Positions 17,606 to 26,648 of a stretch of 64,000 nucleotides of DNA are shown here, piece after piece. The translations under genes and the position numbers were made by a program. Every line of letters begins with the position of its first letter. The first letter of the stretch is position 1. Origin of the DNA: Streptomyces sp. NBC_00247 (GTDB lineage Bacteria; Actinomycetota; Actinomycetes; Streptomycetales; Streptomycetaceae); the NCBI RefSeq assembly GCF_036188265.1, contig NZ_CP108093.1:558001-622000 (forward strand), given 5' to 3'. Below the pieces are notes generated by a model. That model was not told the DNA's origin. It did not search any database and was given only the letters and a program-made list of their open reading frames with translations.

Positions 17606-17638
17606 CGACGGGCCGCGCGCGAGGCGTGCGGCCCGTCG
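17606..17638 (-). terminator. hairpin after the sortase gene
   Basis: Perfect 11-bp stem, arms 17606-17616 and 17628-17638, with an 11-nt loop, about 20 bp past the sortase stop. No clear T run. Confidence 0.6.
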
Positions 17639-17656
17639 TGGGACCCGTGGATCTCT

Positions 17657-18331
17657 TCAGGCGGTCTTCGTGAGCGAGGTGAGGTGGGCGAAGACGACGA
17701 CGTTGGCGGAGTAGCCGGTCTTCTTGTCGAAGCGTCCGCCGCAGGTCAGCAACCGCAGTTCCGGCCGGTTGGTCGTCCCGTACACCTTCTCGTCGGGGAA
17801 CTCGCTCTTGCGGTAGGTCCTGACCGTGTCGACGGTGAAGACGGCGGTCCGCCGGTCCGCCCGTACGACTCTGACGGCGTCGCCCCTGCGCAGCGCGTTC
17901 AGGTTCAGGAAGATGGCCGGGCCCGTCTCGGTGTCACGGTGGCCGACGATCAGTGCCGTGCCGGCCTCTCCCGGGGACGGCCCGTCCTGGTACCAGCCCG
18001 CCACCTTGGGCCGGCTGACCGGCGGGGCACTCAGCCGGCCCTTGGCGTCGAGGCGCAGGCCGACGAGCGGGGCCTCGATGTAGATGGCGGGGATCGCCAC
18101 CTTCACCGCCCGGGAGGGGCTCAGGGGCGGGTGGGATTCCGGGATGTTCTCCGGCATCCGGTGCGGAGCCCTCCGGAACGGCGGCGATCCGCCGCCCGCG
18201 TCGTCGGACGTATCGCCGCACATCTGGACGATGCCTGCCACGAGGGAGAAGGTCGCGCACAACGTCAGGGTGAGACGGCATGCGCGACTCGGTCCTCGGC
18301 GCCGCCGTCGCGAGGTGTTACGCCTCGCCAC
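17657..18331 (-). CDS. class F sortase
   Basis: 224 residues from GTG 18331, which overlaps the end of the upstream surface-protein gene by 14 bp. An arginine-rich N-terminus precedes a membrane anchor (LTLTLCATFSLVAGIVQM). The sortase domain contains the catalytic histidine (VGHRDTETG, about H131) and the catalytic cysteine (LLTCGG, about C197). It should act outside the membrane as a transpeptidase that attaches proteins to the envelope. The adjacent gene is the obvious substrate. The start codon has no strong ribosome binding site, consistent with translational coupling. Confidence 0.85.
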   Translation of the reverse strand: MARRNTSRRRRRGPSRACRLTLTLCATFSLVAGIVQMCGDTSDDAGGGSPPFRRAPHRMPENIPESHPPLSPSRAVKVAIPAIYIEAPLVGLRLDAKGRLSAPPVSRPKVAGWYQDGPSPGEAGTALIVGHRDTETGPAIFLNLNALRRGDAVRVVRADRRTAVFTVDTVRTYRKSEFPDEKVYGTTNRPELRLLTCGGRFDKKTGYSANVVVFAHLTSLTKTA

Positions 18332-19067
18332 GGGCGCGACGACGGGCAGCCCGGCGGGCCAGGACGAGCCCGGCGAGTCCGGCCACTCCCGCCGCGACGG
18401 CCGCGGTGGTCCCCGCGCCCGGACCCGTGTCGCCGTCGTAGCTCGCGGTCTCCAGGGTGGGAACGCCACCGCCGCCCGCGGGAACGCCGCCGGAGGGGCG
18501 GGTACCGGAGGCCTTGGTGTCGGCCGCCGTGCTGTCGGCCGCCTCCGTGTCGGCGGTCGTGCCGTCGGCCGCCGTGGTGCCGGTCGCCTGGTTGTCGGCG
18601 GCCTGGCCACCGGCGGTCTGGTTGCGCTCGCCGCCCCGGCCACCGCGGTTGTCCTCGGGGCAGTTGACGACGAAGGTGCGCTGCTTGGTCAGGCTGCTCG
18701 GGACGACCCACTGGAGCTGGTAGGTGCCGTCCGGCAGCTGGTACAGCGGGCTGCGGGCCCTGCCCTGCGCGAGCGGGAGCGTGCCGGCGAGCGCGTTGCC
18801 GGGCGGGATGGTCAGCGGCTGCTCCGTGATGGTCCAGGCGACCGAGGCGAGAGTCTCGAAGTTGTTGGCCGACAGCCTGAACTGGCAGATCGAGCCACCG
18901 TTGCCACGGGTGTCACGACCCGCGTTGCGGACCTCCACGATGGTGAGGTCACCGCTGTCGCCGGGAAGGGCGAGAGCTTCCGGGGCGCAGAGGAGCGCGA
19001 TGCCCGCGGCGGCGACGAGGGTGCCGGCGCGGCGGGCGTGGGTGCGGGTGGAGGCGGAGATGGGCAT
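18318..19067 (-). CDS. probable cell-wall-anchored surface protein, sortase partner
   Basis: 249 residues. Signal peptide at 1-34 (basic HARR, hydrophobic core, cleavage near ALALPG). A folded domain follows to about residue 145 (LTIVEVRNAGRDTRG...FVVNCPED, one Cys pair likely). Next is a low-complexity linker of repeated AAD/TAADT units, then a C-terminal hydrophobic helix (TTAAVAAGVAGLAGLVLARR) and an arginine-rich tail. The architecture is that of sortase substrates, but no LPXTG or LAXTG is present before the helix; the nearest match is DGDTGPG. Overlaps the sortase gene. Confidence 0.75.
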   Translation of the reverse strand: MPISASTRTHARRAGTLVAAAGIALLCAPEALALPGDSGDLTIVEVRNAGRDTRGNGGSICQFRLSANNFETLASVAWTITEQPLTIPPGNALAGTLPLAQGRARSPLYQLPDGTYQLQWVVPSSLTKQRTFVVNCPEDNRGGRGGERNQTAGGQAADNQATGTTAADGTTADTEAADSTAADTKASGTRPSGGVPAGGGGVPTLETASYDGDTGPGAGTTAAVAAGVAGLAGLVLARRAARRRARGEA

Positions 19068-19262
19068 GCGTGACTCCTTGAAGCCAGAACGATTGTCGTA
19101 CTAACGAGGGGGCCCTCAAGGGATGCCACAGGTGATCCACAAGAAGGGTCCGGCGTGACCGGGAGCCCGCCGGAAATCCCCCCACCGGCCCATCCGCGGC
19201 GGGTCCGGGACGTACGGGGGCGGATTGCCGTCATGAGGCGCGGCGACGGCCTCTAACCTGGC

Positions 19263-19763
19263 GTGGTGACCACAACTGACGACTACGCCACGTACATCGC
19301 CGGCCTCCCCCGGATCCTGGCGGGCGCCGCCTGCCTCTTCCGCGACGCGACGGACCGGGTCCTGCTGGTCGAGCCGAACTACCGGGACGGCTGGGCGCTG
19401 CCCGGCGGGACGATCGAGTCGGACACCGGCGAGAGTCCCCGGGCGGGGGCGCGGCGCGAGACCGCCGAGGAGATCGGCCTCGACCTGGAGCCGGGCAGGC
19501 TCCTGGTGGTGGACTGGGCACGCGGCCCGAACCGCCCGCCCATCGCGGCGTACCTGTTCGACGGCGGGGTGCTCGGCGAGGCGCAGCTGGCGGCGATCGT
19601 CCTCCAGGAGGAGGAACTGCTGTCCTGGAAGCTCGTGGAGCGTTCGGCCCTCCCGGACCACCTGCTCGGTTCGCTTCTGCTGCGGGTGCAGGCCGCGCTG
19701 GAGGCGCTCGATTCGGGTGCCGGAGCGGTGGAGCTGGAGGACGGTCGGCCGCCGGTCCTCTGA
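19263..19763 (+). CDS. Nudix hydrolase
   Basis: 166 residues. The Nudix box is recognisable from ALPGGTIESDTGE through ARRETAEEIGLD, with the REXXEEXG core intact (RRETAEEIG). Two extra residues appear between the box glycine and the first glutamate compared with the G-X5-E consensus. It probably hydrolyses a nucleoside diphosphate derivative; the substrate cannot be told. GTG 19263 or the adjacent GTG 19266 may start it. Divergent from the surface-protein gene. Confidence 0.85.
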   Translation: MVTTTDDYATYIAGLPRILAGAACLFRDATDRVLLVEPNYRDGWALPGGTIESDTGESPRAGARRETAEEIGLDLEPGRLLVVDWARGPNRPPIAAYLFDGGVLGEAQLAAIVLQEEELLSWKLVERSALPDHLLGSLLLRVQAALEALDSGAGAVELEDGRPPVL

Positions 19764-19824
19764 CGGGCTGCCAGGAGCGGGAAATCCGGTCGTCGGGCGG
19801 GTTTTCGCTCCGTAGGCTCGCCGC

Positions 19825-20556
19825 ATGACTCTCGTCGCGATCCTCAGCGGTGCCGGTGTCTCCACGGACTCCGGCATTCCCGACTACCGCGGCCCGAACG
19901 GGCTGTGGACGCGGGATCCGGAGGCCGAGAAGCTCGTCACCTACGACTTCTACATGGCCGATCCGGACATCCGGCGCCGCTCCTGGCGGATGCGCCGGGC
20001 CGGCGCGGCGCTGGACGCCCGTCCGAACGCGGCCCACCGCGCGGTGGCGGAGCTGGAGCGGTCCGGCACCGCGGTGCGGGTCCTCACGCAGAACATCGAC
20101 GGTCTGCACCAGGAGGCCGGGCTCCCGGCCCGCAAGGTGGTCGAGCTCCACGGCAGCGCCCGCGAGGTGGTCTGCACCCGGTGCCACGCCCGCTCCCCCA
20201 TGGCCGACGCGCTGGCGCGGGTGGACGCGGGCGAGGCCGACCCGGCGTGCACGGTCTGCGGGGACATCCTCAAGCCGGCGACGGTCATGTTCGGCGAGCG
20301 GCTGGACCCGGAGGTACTCGCCCGGGCGGTGGCGGTCGCCAAGGGGTGCGAGGTGTTCGTCGCGGTGGGTACGACGCTCCAGGTGCATCCGGCGGCGGCG
20401 CTCGCCGGTCTGGCCGCCGACCACGGAGCCCGGCTGATCATCGTGAACGCTGAGCCGACCCCGTACGACGACCGGGCCGACGAGGTGGTGCGCGAGCCGA
20501 TCGGTACGGCACTCCCGGCGCTGCTCCAACGGCTGGCGGCGGGCGGGGCGGGCTGA
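19825..20556 (+). CDS. NAD-dependent protein deacylase (sirtuin)
   Basis: 243 residues. Rossmann motif GAGVSTDSGIPDYRG at 10-23, TQNIDGLHQEAG at 88-99, catalytic His109 in ELHG, and zinc-ribbon cysteines 117, 120, 142 and 145. This is a complete Sir2 domain. It removes acetyl or other acyl groups from lysines using NAD; in streptomycetes such enzymes act on acyl-CoA synthetases among others. ATG 19825. Confidence 0.93.
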   Translation: MTLVAILSGAGVSTDSGIPDYRGPNGLWTRDPEAEKLVTYDFYMADPDIRRRSWRMRRAGAALDARPNAAHRAVAELERSGTAVRVLTQNIDGLHQEAGLPARKVVELHGSAREVVCTRCHARSPMADALARVDAGEADPACTVCGDILKPATVMFGERLDPEVLARAVAVAKGCEVFVAVGTTLQVHPAAALAGLAADHGARLIIVNAEPTPYDDRADEVVREPIGTALPALLQRLAAGGAG

Positions 20557-20590
20557 GACCCGCCGGGTCCAGGTGGGGTAGTGTTGAGGG

Positions 20591-20700
20591 CTGCGAAGGG
20601 GAGTAGCCCCGAAAACCGGTCGTCGACACACTGGAATCCCCGGATTCCCGGTGGCCGGGCCCGTCCGAGCGGCGGGTGGGCGAGACCTTCGGTCAGGTAG
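20591..20700 (+). ncRNA. yybP-ykoY manganese riboswitch
   Basis: The leader has the two diagnostic blocks of this family: GAAGGGGAGTAGC at about 20595-20607 and GGGCGAGACCTTCGG at about 20678-20692. The outer helix P1 forms between CGAAGG (20594-20599) and CCTTCG (20686-20691), with CGTCGTCGACAC-like sequence between. It lies about 120 bp upstream of a TMEM165/GDT1 gene, a family commonly placed under this riboswitch. Known function is Mn2+-dependent activation of export genes. Boundaries are approximate; the expression platform lies in 20700-20813. Confidence 0.85.
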
Positions 20701-20813
20701 GACACGCCCGCTCCCCGCGGGTGCTTCGTCGTGCCGGGCCGAGTGGTCCTCCGAAAGCCCGTGCGGCGCTTCGCGAAGGCCCGGGGCCCGGCTCTCACAG
20801 AAAGCCACCCGGA

Positions 20814-21398
20814 ATGCATCTCGACCCCCTGGCGATCATCACCGCCTTCGGGCTCATCTTCCTCGCGGAACTGCCGGACAAGACGATGTTCGCGTCGCTC
20901 GCCATGGGCACGCGCATGAAGCCCTTGTACGTCTGGTTCGGCACGTCGTCCGCGTTCATCGTCCACGTGGCCATCGCGGTCGGCGCGGGTGGCCTCCTCG
21001 GGCTGCTGCCCGACTGGATCGTCAAGCTGGTCTCGGCGCTGCTGTTCGCCTTCGGCGCCTTCATGCTGCTGCGCGGCGGGGGCGACGACGAGGACGAGGA
21101 CGACGAGGTCAAGACCGTCACCGGTTTCTGGCCCGTCTACGGCACGGCGTTCATGGCCGTCTTCATCAGCGAATGGGGTGACCTCACCCAGATCACCACG
21201 GCCAACCTGGCGGCGAGCAACGGCGCCTGGTCGGTGGCGATCGGTTCCGCCGCCGCTCTGATGTCCGTCTCCGCGCTGGCGCTGCTGGCCGGGCGGTTCA
21301 TCGCCAAGCGGGTGCCGCTCAAGACCGTCCAGCGGGTCGGCGGGGTGTGCATGCTCGGGCTGGCGATCTGGACGGCGGTCGAGATCTTCACCGGCTGA
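20814..21398 (+). CDS. TMEM165/GDT1-family (UPF0016) manganese/calcium exporter
   Basis: 194 residues, six predicted membrane helices in two inverted halves. Each half carries the family motif E-x-G/P-D-K/L-T: ELPDKT at 19-24 and EWGDLT at 120-125, which form the ion site. An acidic cytosolic loop (GDDEDEDDEV, about 90-99) separates the halves. Preceded by a yybP-ykoY riboswitch, which points to Mn2+ efflux. Confidence 0.9.
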   Translation: MHLDPLAIITAFGLIFLAELPDKTMFASLAMGTRMKPLYVWFGTSSAFIVHVAIAVGAGGLLGLLPDWIVKLVSALLFAFGAFMLLRGGGDDEDEDDEVKTVTGFWPVYGTAFMAVFISEWGDLTQITTANLAASNGAWSVAIGSAAALMSVSALALLAGRFIAKRVPLKTVQRVGGVCMLGLAIWTAVEIFTG

Positions 21399-21425
21399 CG
21401 CGTCCCGCCCGCGAGCGCGGCTGCA

Positions 21426-21465
21426 AAGGAGCCCGGTGACCGTCGAGTCGGTCACCGGGCTCCTT
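21426..21465 (+). terminator. hairpin terminator after the GDT1 gene
   Basis: Perfect 16-bp stem, arms 21426-21441 and 21450-21465, loop 8 nt, ending in a short TT. It sits between convergent genes. Confidence 0.8.
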
Positions 21466-21505
21466 CGTACCCCGGCTCCCGGAAGCGGACCGGAACGTCG
21501 TTGTC

Positions 21506-22030
21506 TCAGAACAGGGCCGGGGTGTCGTTCTCCGTGCCGCGTTCGAAGGCCAGCAGGCGCTGCTTGCGGTCGAGGCCGCCGCCGTATCCGGTGAGGCTTC
21601 CCGAGGCGCCGATGACCCGGTGGCACGGGACGATGATCGAGACCGGGTTGCGGCCGTTGGCCAGGCCCACCGCGCGGGAGGCGCCGGGTTTGCCGAGCCG
21701 CCCGGCCAGCTCGCCGTAGGAGAGCGTCTCGCCGTACGGAATCCGCTGGAGCTCCGCCCAGACGGTCCGCTGGAACGGGGTGCCCTCCAGGTGCAGGGGG
21801 AGGTCGAACTCCGTACGCGTCCCCTCGAAGTACTCCCCCAGCTGGCGCACCGACTCGCCGAAGGAGCCGGCGACCACCTCCTCCCCGAACGTCCCACGCG
21901 GTGGCTGGTGACGGTGCTCGGTCATGTACAGGGCGCTGAGGACTCCGTCGGTGGCGACGAGGGTGAGCTCGCCGTAGGGGCTGTCGAGCAGGGTGTGGGT
22001 CTTGGTGGGCGGGCGGACGGCGGTGCTCAT
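21506..22030 (-). CDS. ogt: methylated-DNA-[protein]-cysteine S-methyltransferase
   Basis: 174 residues. PCHRV active site with acceptor Cys136, preceded by the helix-turn-helix segment TPFQRTVWAELQRIPYGETLSYGELA. It repairs O6-alkylguanine by irreversible alkyl transfer to itself. Start ATG 22030 overlaps the upstream Ada-AlkA gene by 4 bp, so the two are co-expressed. Confidence 0.94.
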   Translation of the reverse strand: MSTAVRPPTKTHTLLDSPYGELTLVATDGVLSALYMTEHRHQPPRGTFGEEVVAGSFGESVRQLGEYFEGTRTEFDLPLHLEGTPFQRTVWAELQRIPYGETLSYGELAGRLGKPGASRAVGLANGRNPVSIIVPCHRVIGASGSLTGYGGGLDRKQRLLAFERGTENDTPALF

Positions 22031-23556
22031 GGGGTGCTTCTCTCGCAGGTCGGGGTGACGGCACTCGGTCGGGCCTCCGGTCGTTCGGGCAGCCGGTTGA
22101 TGGGGTGCCCGTCGACGGTCCACAGGTACTGCACGGCGTACGCACGCCAGGGCCGCCAGCCGGCCGCCCGCGCGGTGAGCGCCGCCGGGGTCGACGGCAG
22201 TCCGAGGTGCTCGGCGGCGCGCCGGATGCCGAGGTCGGTCGGGCAGAAGGCGTCCGGGTCGCCGAGGGCCCTCATGGCGATCACCTCCACGGTCCAAGGA
22301 CCGAAGCCGGGCAGCGCGCTCAGCGCGGCGCGGGCCTCGTCCCAGTCCGTGTCGGCGGCGTCCAGCCGCAGCGATCGGTCGGCCAGCGCTCCGACGAGGG
22401 TGGTGAGCGTCGCGCGCCGGCTGCGTGGCAGCGCGAGCGCCTCGGGGTCCAGCCCGGCCAGCGCCTCCGGGGTGGGGAAGAGGTGGGTGAGCCCGCCCTC
22501 GGAGTCCTCCACGGGCTTTCCGTACGCCGTGACCAGCCGGGCCGCGTGGGTGCGGGCGGCGGCGGTGGAGACCTGCTGGCCGAGTACCGCGCGTACGGCG
22601 AACTCCGCGCCGTCCACCGTCCGCGGCACCCGCCGCCCCGGACCGGCGTCCACCAGGGGGGCGAGCAGCGGGTCGGTGCGCAGCTGGCCGTCCACGGCCA
22701 CCGGGTCGGCGTCCAGGTCGAGCAGGCGGCGGCAGCGGCTGATGGCGAGGGTGAGGTCGCGCGGATCGGTGAGCTGGAGGCGGCAGGCGATGTGGCCGGG
22801 GCGCGGGGAGAGCGCCACGATGCCGTGGCCGTGCGGGAGGGCGAGGGTGCGGCGGTACGCGCCGTCGCGCCACTCCTCCACGCCGGGGACGGCGGTGGCG
22901 GCGAGGTGGCCGAAGAGGTTGCTGGGGTTCAGCGGGGCGCGGTACGGCAGTCGCAGCGCGATCACGCCTGGTGTGGAGGCGGGCTCGGCCCCGCGTTCGG
23001 CGCGGGTGCGCAGTTCGCCGGGGGCGAGGGCGAAGACCTCGCGGACCGTCTCGTTGAAGGTGCGGATGGAGGAGAACCCGGCGGCGAACGCCACCTCGGC
23101 CATCGGCAGCGCGGTCGTCTCGATGAGGACCCGCGCGGTCTGGGCCCGCTGGGCGCGGGCCAGGGCGAGCGGGCCGGCTCCGAGTTCGGCCAGCAGTTGG
23201 CGCTCGATCTGGCGGGCAGAGTAGCCGAGGCGGGCGGCGAGACCGGGGACGCCCTCGCGGTCGACCACCCCGTCCTGGATGAGCCGCATGGCGCGGGCGA
23301 CGGAGTCGGCACGGGCATTCCACTCCGGGGAGCCGGGGCTGGTGTCGGGACGGCAGCGCTTGCAGGCCCGAAACCCGGCCTGCTGGCAGGCCGCCGCGCT
23401 GGGGTAGAAGGTCATGTTCTCGACCTTGGGCGGCACGACGGGGCAGCTGGGGCGGCAGTAGATCCGGGTGGTCAGGACCGCCGTGAAGAACCATCCGTCG
23501 AAGCGGGCGTCCTTGGACCGGACGGCCCGCACGCAGCGCTCGGTGTCGGTGTGCAT
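22027..23556 (-). CDS. Ada regulatory/repair domain fused to AlkA-type 3-methyladenine DNA glycosylase
   Basis: 509 residues with three parts. Residues 1-75: Ada N-terminal zinc domain with Cys34, Cys38, Cys65 and Cys68 (CRPSC and CKRC), the methylphosphotriester acceptor. About 80-185: AraC-type helix-turn-helix (LAARLGYSARQIERQL; VAFAAGFSSIRTFNETVREVF). About 205-500: AlkA N-terminal domain and helix-hairpin-helix glycosylase (ALPGFGPWTVEVIAMRALGDP, catalytic Asp in the following FCPTDLG). It probably senses and repairs alkylation damage and activates its own operon. ATG 23556. Confidence 0.93.
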   Translation of the reverse strand: MHTDTERCVRAVRSKDARFDGWFFTAVLTTRIYCRPSCPVVPPKVENMTFYPSAAACQQAGFRACKRCRPDTSPGSPEWNARADSVARAMRLIQDGVVDREGVPGLAARLGYSARQIERQLLAELGAGPLALARAQRAQTARVLIETTALPMAEVAFAAGFSSIRTFNETVREVFALAPGELRTRAERGAEPASTPGVIALRLPYRAPLNPSNLFGHLAATAVPGVEEWRDGAYRRTLALPHGHGIVALSPRPGHIACRLQLTDPRDLTLAISRCRRLLDLDADPVAVDGQLRTDPLLAPLVDAGPGRRVPRTVDGAEFAVRAVLGQQVSTAAARTHAARLVTAYGKPVEDSEGGLTHLFPTPEALAGLDPEALALPRSRRATLTTLVGALADRSLRLDAADTDWDEARAALSALPGFGPWTVEVIAMRALGDPDAFCPTDLGIRRAAEHLGLPSTPAALTARAAGWRPWRAYAVQYLWTVDGHPINRLPERPEARPSAVTPTCERSTP

Positions 23557-23749
23557 GGTTCAAGCATCGGTCACCCGGGAGGCCGGAGCTGGCGGAAATC
23601 CGACATGGAGGTGGGACGGGTTCACGGCCCCCCGGAGGCGCGGGTGCTGCCTGACCTCGCGCTTCCTCCTGCCGCCCCGGGGGCCTGCGCGCCTTGCGCC
23701 ACCACTACTGTTCGTGTCGCAGCCACTGACGATCGGACGGGATCGACGC

Positions 23750-24223
23750 ATGTCCGATCTGGACTTCTACGCACACGTCGCCACCCGCGGCGACGTTCTC
23801 GGAACCGGCATCGGATCCGGTCCTGACACCTGGGACGCCGCCTTGGGGCGGGACCGCATCGACGACTGGGGCCGCGGTCGGCTGAGACTGGACTACGGGC
23901 TGGTGGAGCTCTCCTTCTCGCGCGTCGAGGGTTCCGTGACCTGCTTCGGGATCGGTGTGCAGGTCCACCGGCTGACGCACGGCCTCGCCGTGCCGGACTC
24001 CCTGACGTCCGTGTACGGGGAGTTCGCACCCCGCGTCCCGTTCGAGGAGCTGCGGACCGCGATCTCGTCGCTGGGGTTCGCCGTGGAGCCGGAAGATCTC
24101 TCGGGGGACGTCCACCGCCACCGCGTGGCCGGGTCCAGGGTCCGTATCCACGTCGTCGCCGACCCTTGCGCGTACCAGCGCGCCGGGGACGTCTGGTCTC
24201 TGCACGTGTCGGCGGCCGGGTAG
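23750..24223 (+). CDS. conserved-looking hypothetical protein
   Basis: 157 residues, no signal peptide or membrane segment, acidic overall. Pattern of aromatic and charged residues in WDAALGRDRIDDWGRGRLRLDYGLVELSFS resembles small cytosolic immunity-like or uncharacterised Streptomyces proteins, but I cannot name the family. ATG 23750 follows GATCGGACGGGATC without a strong ribosome binding site. It converges with the FAD oxidoreductase gene 18 bp away. Confidence 0.65.
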   Translation: MSDLDFYAHVATRGDVLGTGIGSGPDTWDAALGRDRIDDWGRGRLRLDYGLVELSFSRVEGSVTCFGIGVQVHRLTHGLAVPDSLTSVYGEFAPRVPFEELRTAISSLGFAVEPEDLSGDVHRHRVAGSRVRIHVVADPCAYQRAGDVWSLHVSAAG

Positions 24224-24240
24224 GTACTCGCCCGCCCCGG

Positions 24241-25659
24241 TCACCGTGCGGCGCGCAGGCTCCGCCAGACCGCTCGGGCGGCGTGGTGGCCGGACATGCC
24301 GTGGACGCCAGGACCGGGCGGGGTCGCCGAGGAGCAGAGGAAGACCGCCGGGCGGGCGGTGGCGTACGGGACGCGGGCCAGCTTGGGGCGGATGACGGTC
24401 TGGAGCCCGGCGAAGGCACCGCAGGCGATGTCGCCGCCGACGTAGTTGGCGTTGTGCGCGGCGAGCTCGCGCGGTCCGGCGACCGCCCGGGCGAGCACCA
24501 GGTCGCGGAAGCCGGGCGCGAAGCGGTCCAGCTGGCGCTCGATGACCTCGGTGGCGTCGCCCTCCCAGCGCGCCGGGACGTGTCCGTACACCCAGAAGAC
24601 GTGGCGTCCCTCGGGGGCGCGGGTGGGGTCGACCAGGCTCGGCTGGGCGGTGATCAGGAACGGGACGCTCGGGTCGCGGCCCTCGACGGCGGCGCGGAGG
24701 GCGGCGTCGATCTCGGGGGCGGTCGGACCGACGTGGACGGTCCCGGCGCGCCGGGCTTCCCCGGCCGTCCAGGGCACCGGGCCGGAGAGCGCGTAGTCGA
24801 TCTTGAAGGTGGCGGCGCCGTAGCGGTAGTGGCGGTAGGCGTTGCCGAGTCCGGCGATCCGGGCGAGGGCGGTCGGCGAGGTGTCGAAGACGTAGGCGCG
24901 GGCGGGCGGCAGCTCGTCCAGGCGCTTGACCTCGATGCCGGTGCGAATGGTGCCGCCCTGGTCGCGCAGGTACGAGGCGAGGGCGTCGGAGATCGACTGG
25001 GAGCCGCCCCGGGGCACCGGCCAGCCGTTGGCGTGCGCGGCGAGGGCGAAGAGCAGGGCGATCCCGCCGGTGGCGACCCCGGAGGTGGGGGCGATGGCGT
25101 GCGCGGCGAGGCCGGCGACGAGCGCGCGGGCCTTCTCGTCACGGAAGCGCCGGGAGAGCAGCGTGGCGGGCTGGAGGGCGTCGAGTCCGAAGCGCACCCA
25201 GCGGTACGGGTCGCGGGGCAGGCCGAGCCACGGGGTGCGCAGGAAATCCTGGGCGAGGGTCTCCCAGTGGCCGAGGTACGGGGCGACGAGCCGGCGATAG
25301 GCACCCGCGTCCCGGGCGCCGAGGGAGGCGGCCGTCTCCCCCACCGACCGGTTGAGCACGGCGGCCGTGCCGTCCGGGAAGGGGTGGGCGAGAGCCAGTT
25401 CCGGCTGGATCCACTCCAGTCCGTGGTCGGCGAGCGGCATCCCCGCGAACGCCGGGGAGCCGATGCCGAGCGGGTGGACGGCGGAGCAGGGGTCGTGGCG
25501 GTAGCCGGGGAGGGTCAGCTCGCGGGTGCGGGCACCGCCGCCGACGGTGTCGGCCGCCTCGAACACCTCCACCGCGAGGCCCCTGCGGGCCAGTTCGGCG
25601 GCAGCGGTCAGTCCGTTGGGCCCGGCCCCCACGACGACTGCGTCGAGCAACGGCGACAC
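24241..25659 (-). CDS. FAD-dependent oxidoreductase of the phytoene-desaturase-like (NAD(P)/FAD, CrtI-related) family
   Basis: 472 residues from GTG 25659, which has AAGGAG seven bases upstream. N-terminal dinucleotide-binding motif [20 protein letters not shown] at 8-27 with G11, G13 and G16, then the GGGARTREL segment; the C-terminus has [14 protein letters not shown]. This CrtI-like architecture covers carotenoid desaturases and many unassigned oxidases. No carotenoid genes are nearby, so the substrate is unknown. Confidence 0.82.
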   Translation of the reverse strand: MSPLLDAVVVGAGPNGLTAAAELARRGLAVEVFEAADTVGGGARTRELTLPGYRHDPCSAVHPLGIGSPAFAGMPLADHGLEWIQPELALAHPFPDGTAAVLNRSVGETAASLGARDAGAYRRLVAPYLGHWETLAQDFLRTPWLGLPRDPYRWVRFGLDALQPATLLSRRFRDEKARALVAGLAAHAIAPTSGVATGGIALLFALAAHANGWPVPRGGSQSISDALASYLRDQGGTIRTGIEVKRLDELPPARAYVFDTSPTALARIAGLGNAYRHYRYGAATFKIDYALSGPVPWTAGEARRAGTVHVGPTAPEIDAALRAAVEGRDPSVPFLITAQPSLVDPTRAPEGRHVFWVYGHVPARWEGDATEVIERQLDRFAPGFRDLVLARAVAGPRELAAHNANYVGGDIACGAFAGLQTVIRPKLARVPYATARPAVFLCSSATPPGPGVHGMSGHHAARAVWRSLRAAR

Positions 25660-25744
25660 CTTGGGCTCCTTCGCGGGACGGCGGGCAGGGGAACCAGGAT
25701 ATTCCCGCGCGCGGACGGCGTACGCATGGGTACCCTCCGCTCCG

Positions 25745-26572
25745 ATGACCGATTCCGTGGAGAAGACCGCGTCGACCGTCGCCGCCGTGGCGGAACGGCT
25801 CGTCCGCGTGCCCGGCATCCGTGCGGTGGCCCTCGGCGGCAGCCGGGCCCGCGGCACCCACCGCCCCGACTCGGACTGGGATCTGGGCCTCTACTACCGG
25901 GGTTCGCCCGATCTCGACGCGCTGACCGTGCTCGCCTCCGAGGTGCAGGGAACGCCCGCGAAGGTGGAGGGGCCGGGCAGTTGGGGTCCCTGGGTGAACG
26001 GGGGCGGCTGGCTGCGTGTCGGCGGGAACCCGGTGGACTGGATCCTGCGGGACCTGGACCGGGTGGAAGCGGTCTGGGACGACTGCCGCGAGGGACGGTA
26101 CGAGGTGGGCGTTCAGCCGGGACACCCCCTGGGGTTCTGGTCGCCCTGCTATCCGGGCGAGGTCGCGCTGGGGCGCGTACTGGCCGACCCGACAGGCGAA
26201 CTGACGGAGCTTCAGCGACAAGTGCGCCGCTATCCCGAGCCGTTGCGGCGGGCCCTGGCTGACGGGGCGTGGGAGGCGGAGTTCCTGGTGGACTCGGCGG
26301 CGAAGTCCGCCCCGGTGGGCGACACGCTCCACGTCTCCCTCTGCCTGTCCCGGGCGTTCGGGATCCTCGCCCAGGCACTGCACGCGCACCATCGCGCCTG
26401 GTGCCTGGGCGAGAAGGGCGCGCTGGCCGCGGCGGCTCTGCTGCCGGAGACCCCGCCCGGTTTCGCGGATCAGGTGGCCTCCGCGTTGCGCGGCCTCGAC
26501 CCGATGGCGGTGGACACGGCCCGGGAGCTGGTGCGGGAGGTACGGGCGGTACTGGCGCGCGGGCGGGACTGA
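25745..26572 (+). CDS. nucleotidyltransferase-fold protein
   Basis: 275 residues. Pol-beta-like nucleotidyltransferase motif [20 protein letters not shown]31-G32-S33 followed by D44-x-D46, with a plausible third carboxylate in the VDWIL segment. The C-terminal half is helical (HEPN/KNTase-C-like). Members of this type include aminoglycoside nucleotidyltransferases and minimal antitoxin-like enzymes; nothing shows which. ATG 25745, divergent from the FAD oxidoreductase. Confidence 0.75.
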   Translation: MTDSVEKTASTVAAVAERLVRVPGIRAVALGGSRARGTHRPDSDWDLGLYYRGSPDLDALTVLASEVQGTPAKVEGPGSWGPWVNGGGWLRVGGNPVDWILRDLDRVEAVWDDCREGRYEVGVQPGHPLGFWSPCYPGEVALGRVLADPTGELTELQRQVRRYPEPLRRALADGAWEAEFLVDSAAKSAPVGDTLHVSLCLSRAFGILAQALHAHHRAWCLGEKGALAAAALLPETPPGFADQVASALRGLDPMAVDTARELVREVRAVLARGRD

Positions 26573-26648
26573 GGCACGGGCGGCCCGGCGGCATCGAGTG
26601 GGCGCGGGCGCACGGCATTCCCCGCGGCGCGCGGCCGGGCGCTCTCCG

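Noticed and set aside
16142..18667. 841-residue rightward frame across glycerate kinase and sortase genes
   Set aside because: It is antisense to two well-supported genes and has no recognisable domain.
21506..23563. One long 685-residue leftward frame covering ogt and the region upstream
   Set aside because: Only its C-terminal 174 residues are Ogt; the rest is an arginine/proline-rich out-of-frame shadow of the Ada-AlkA gene.
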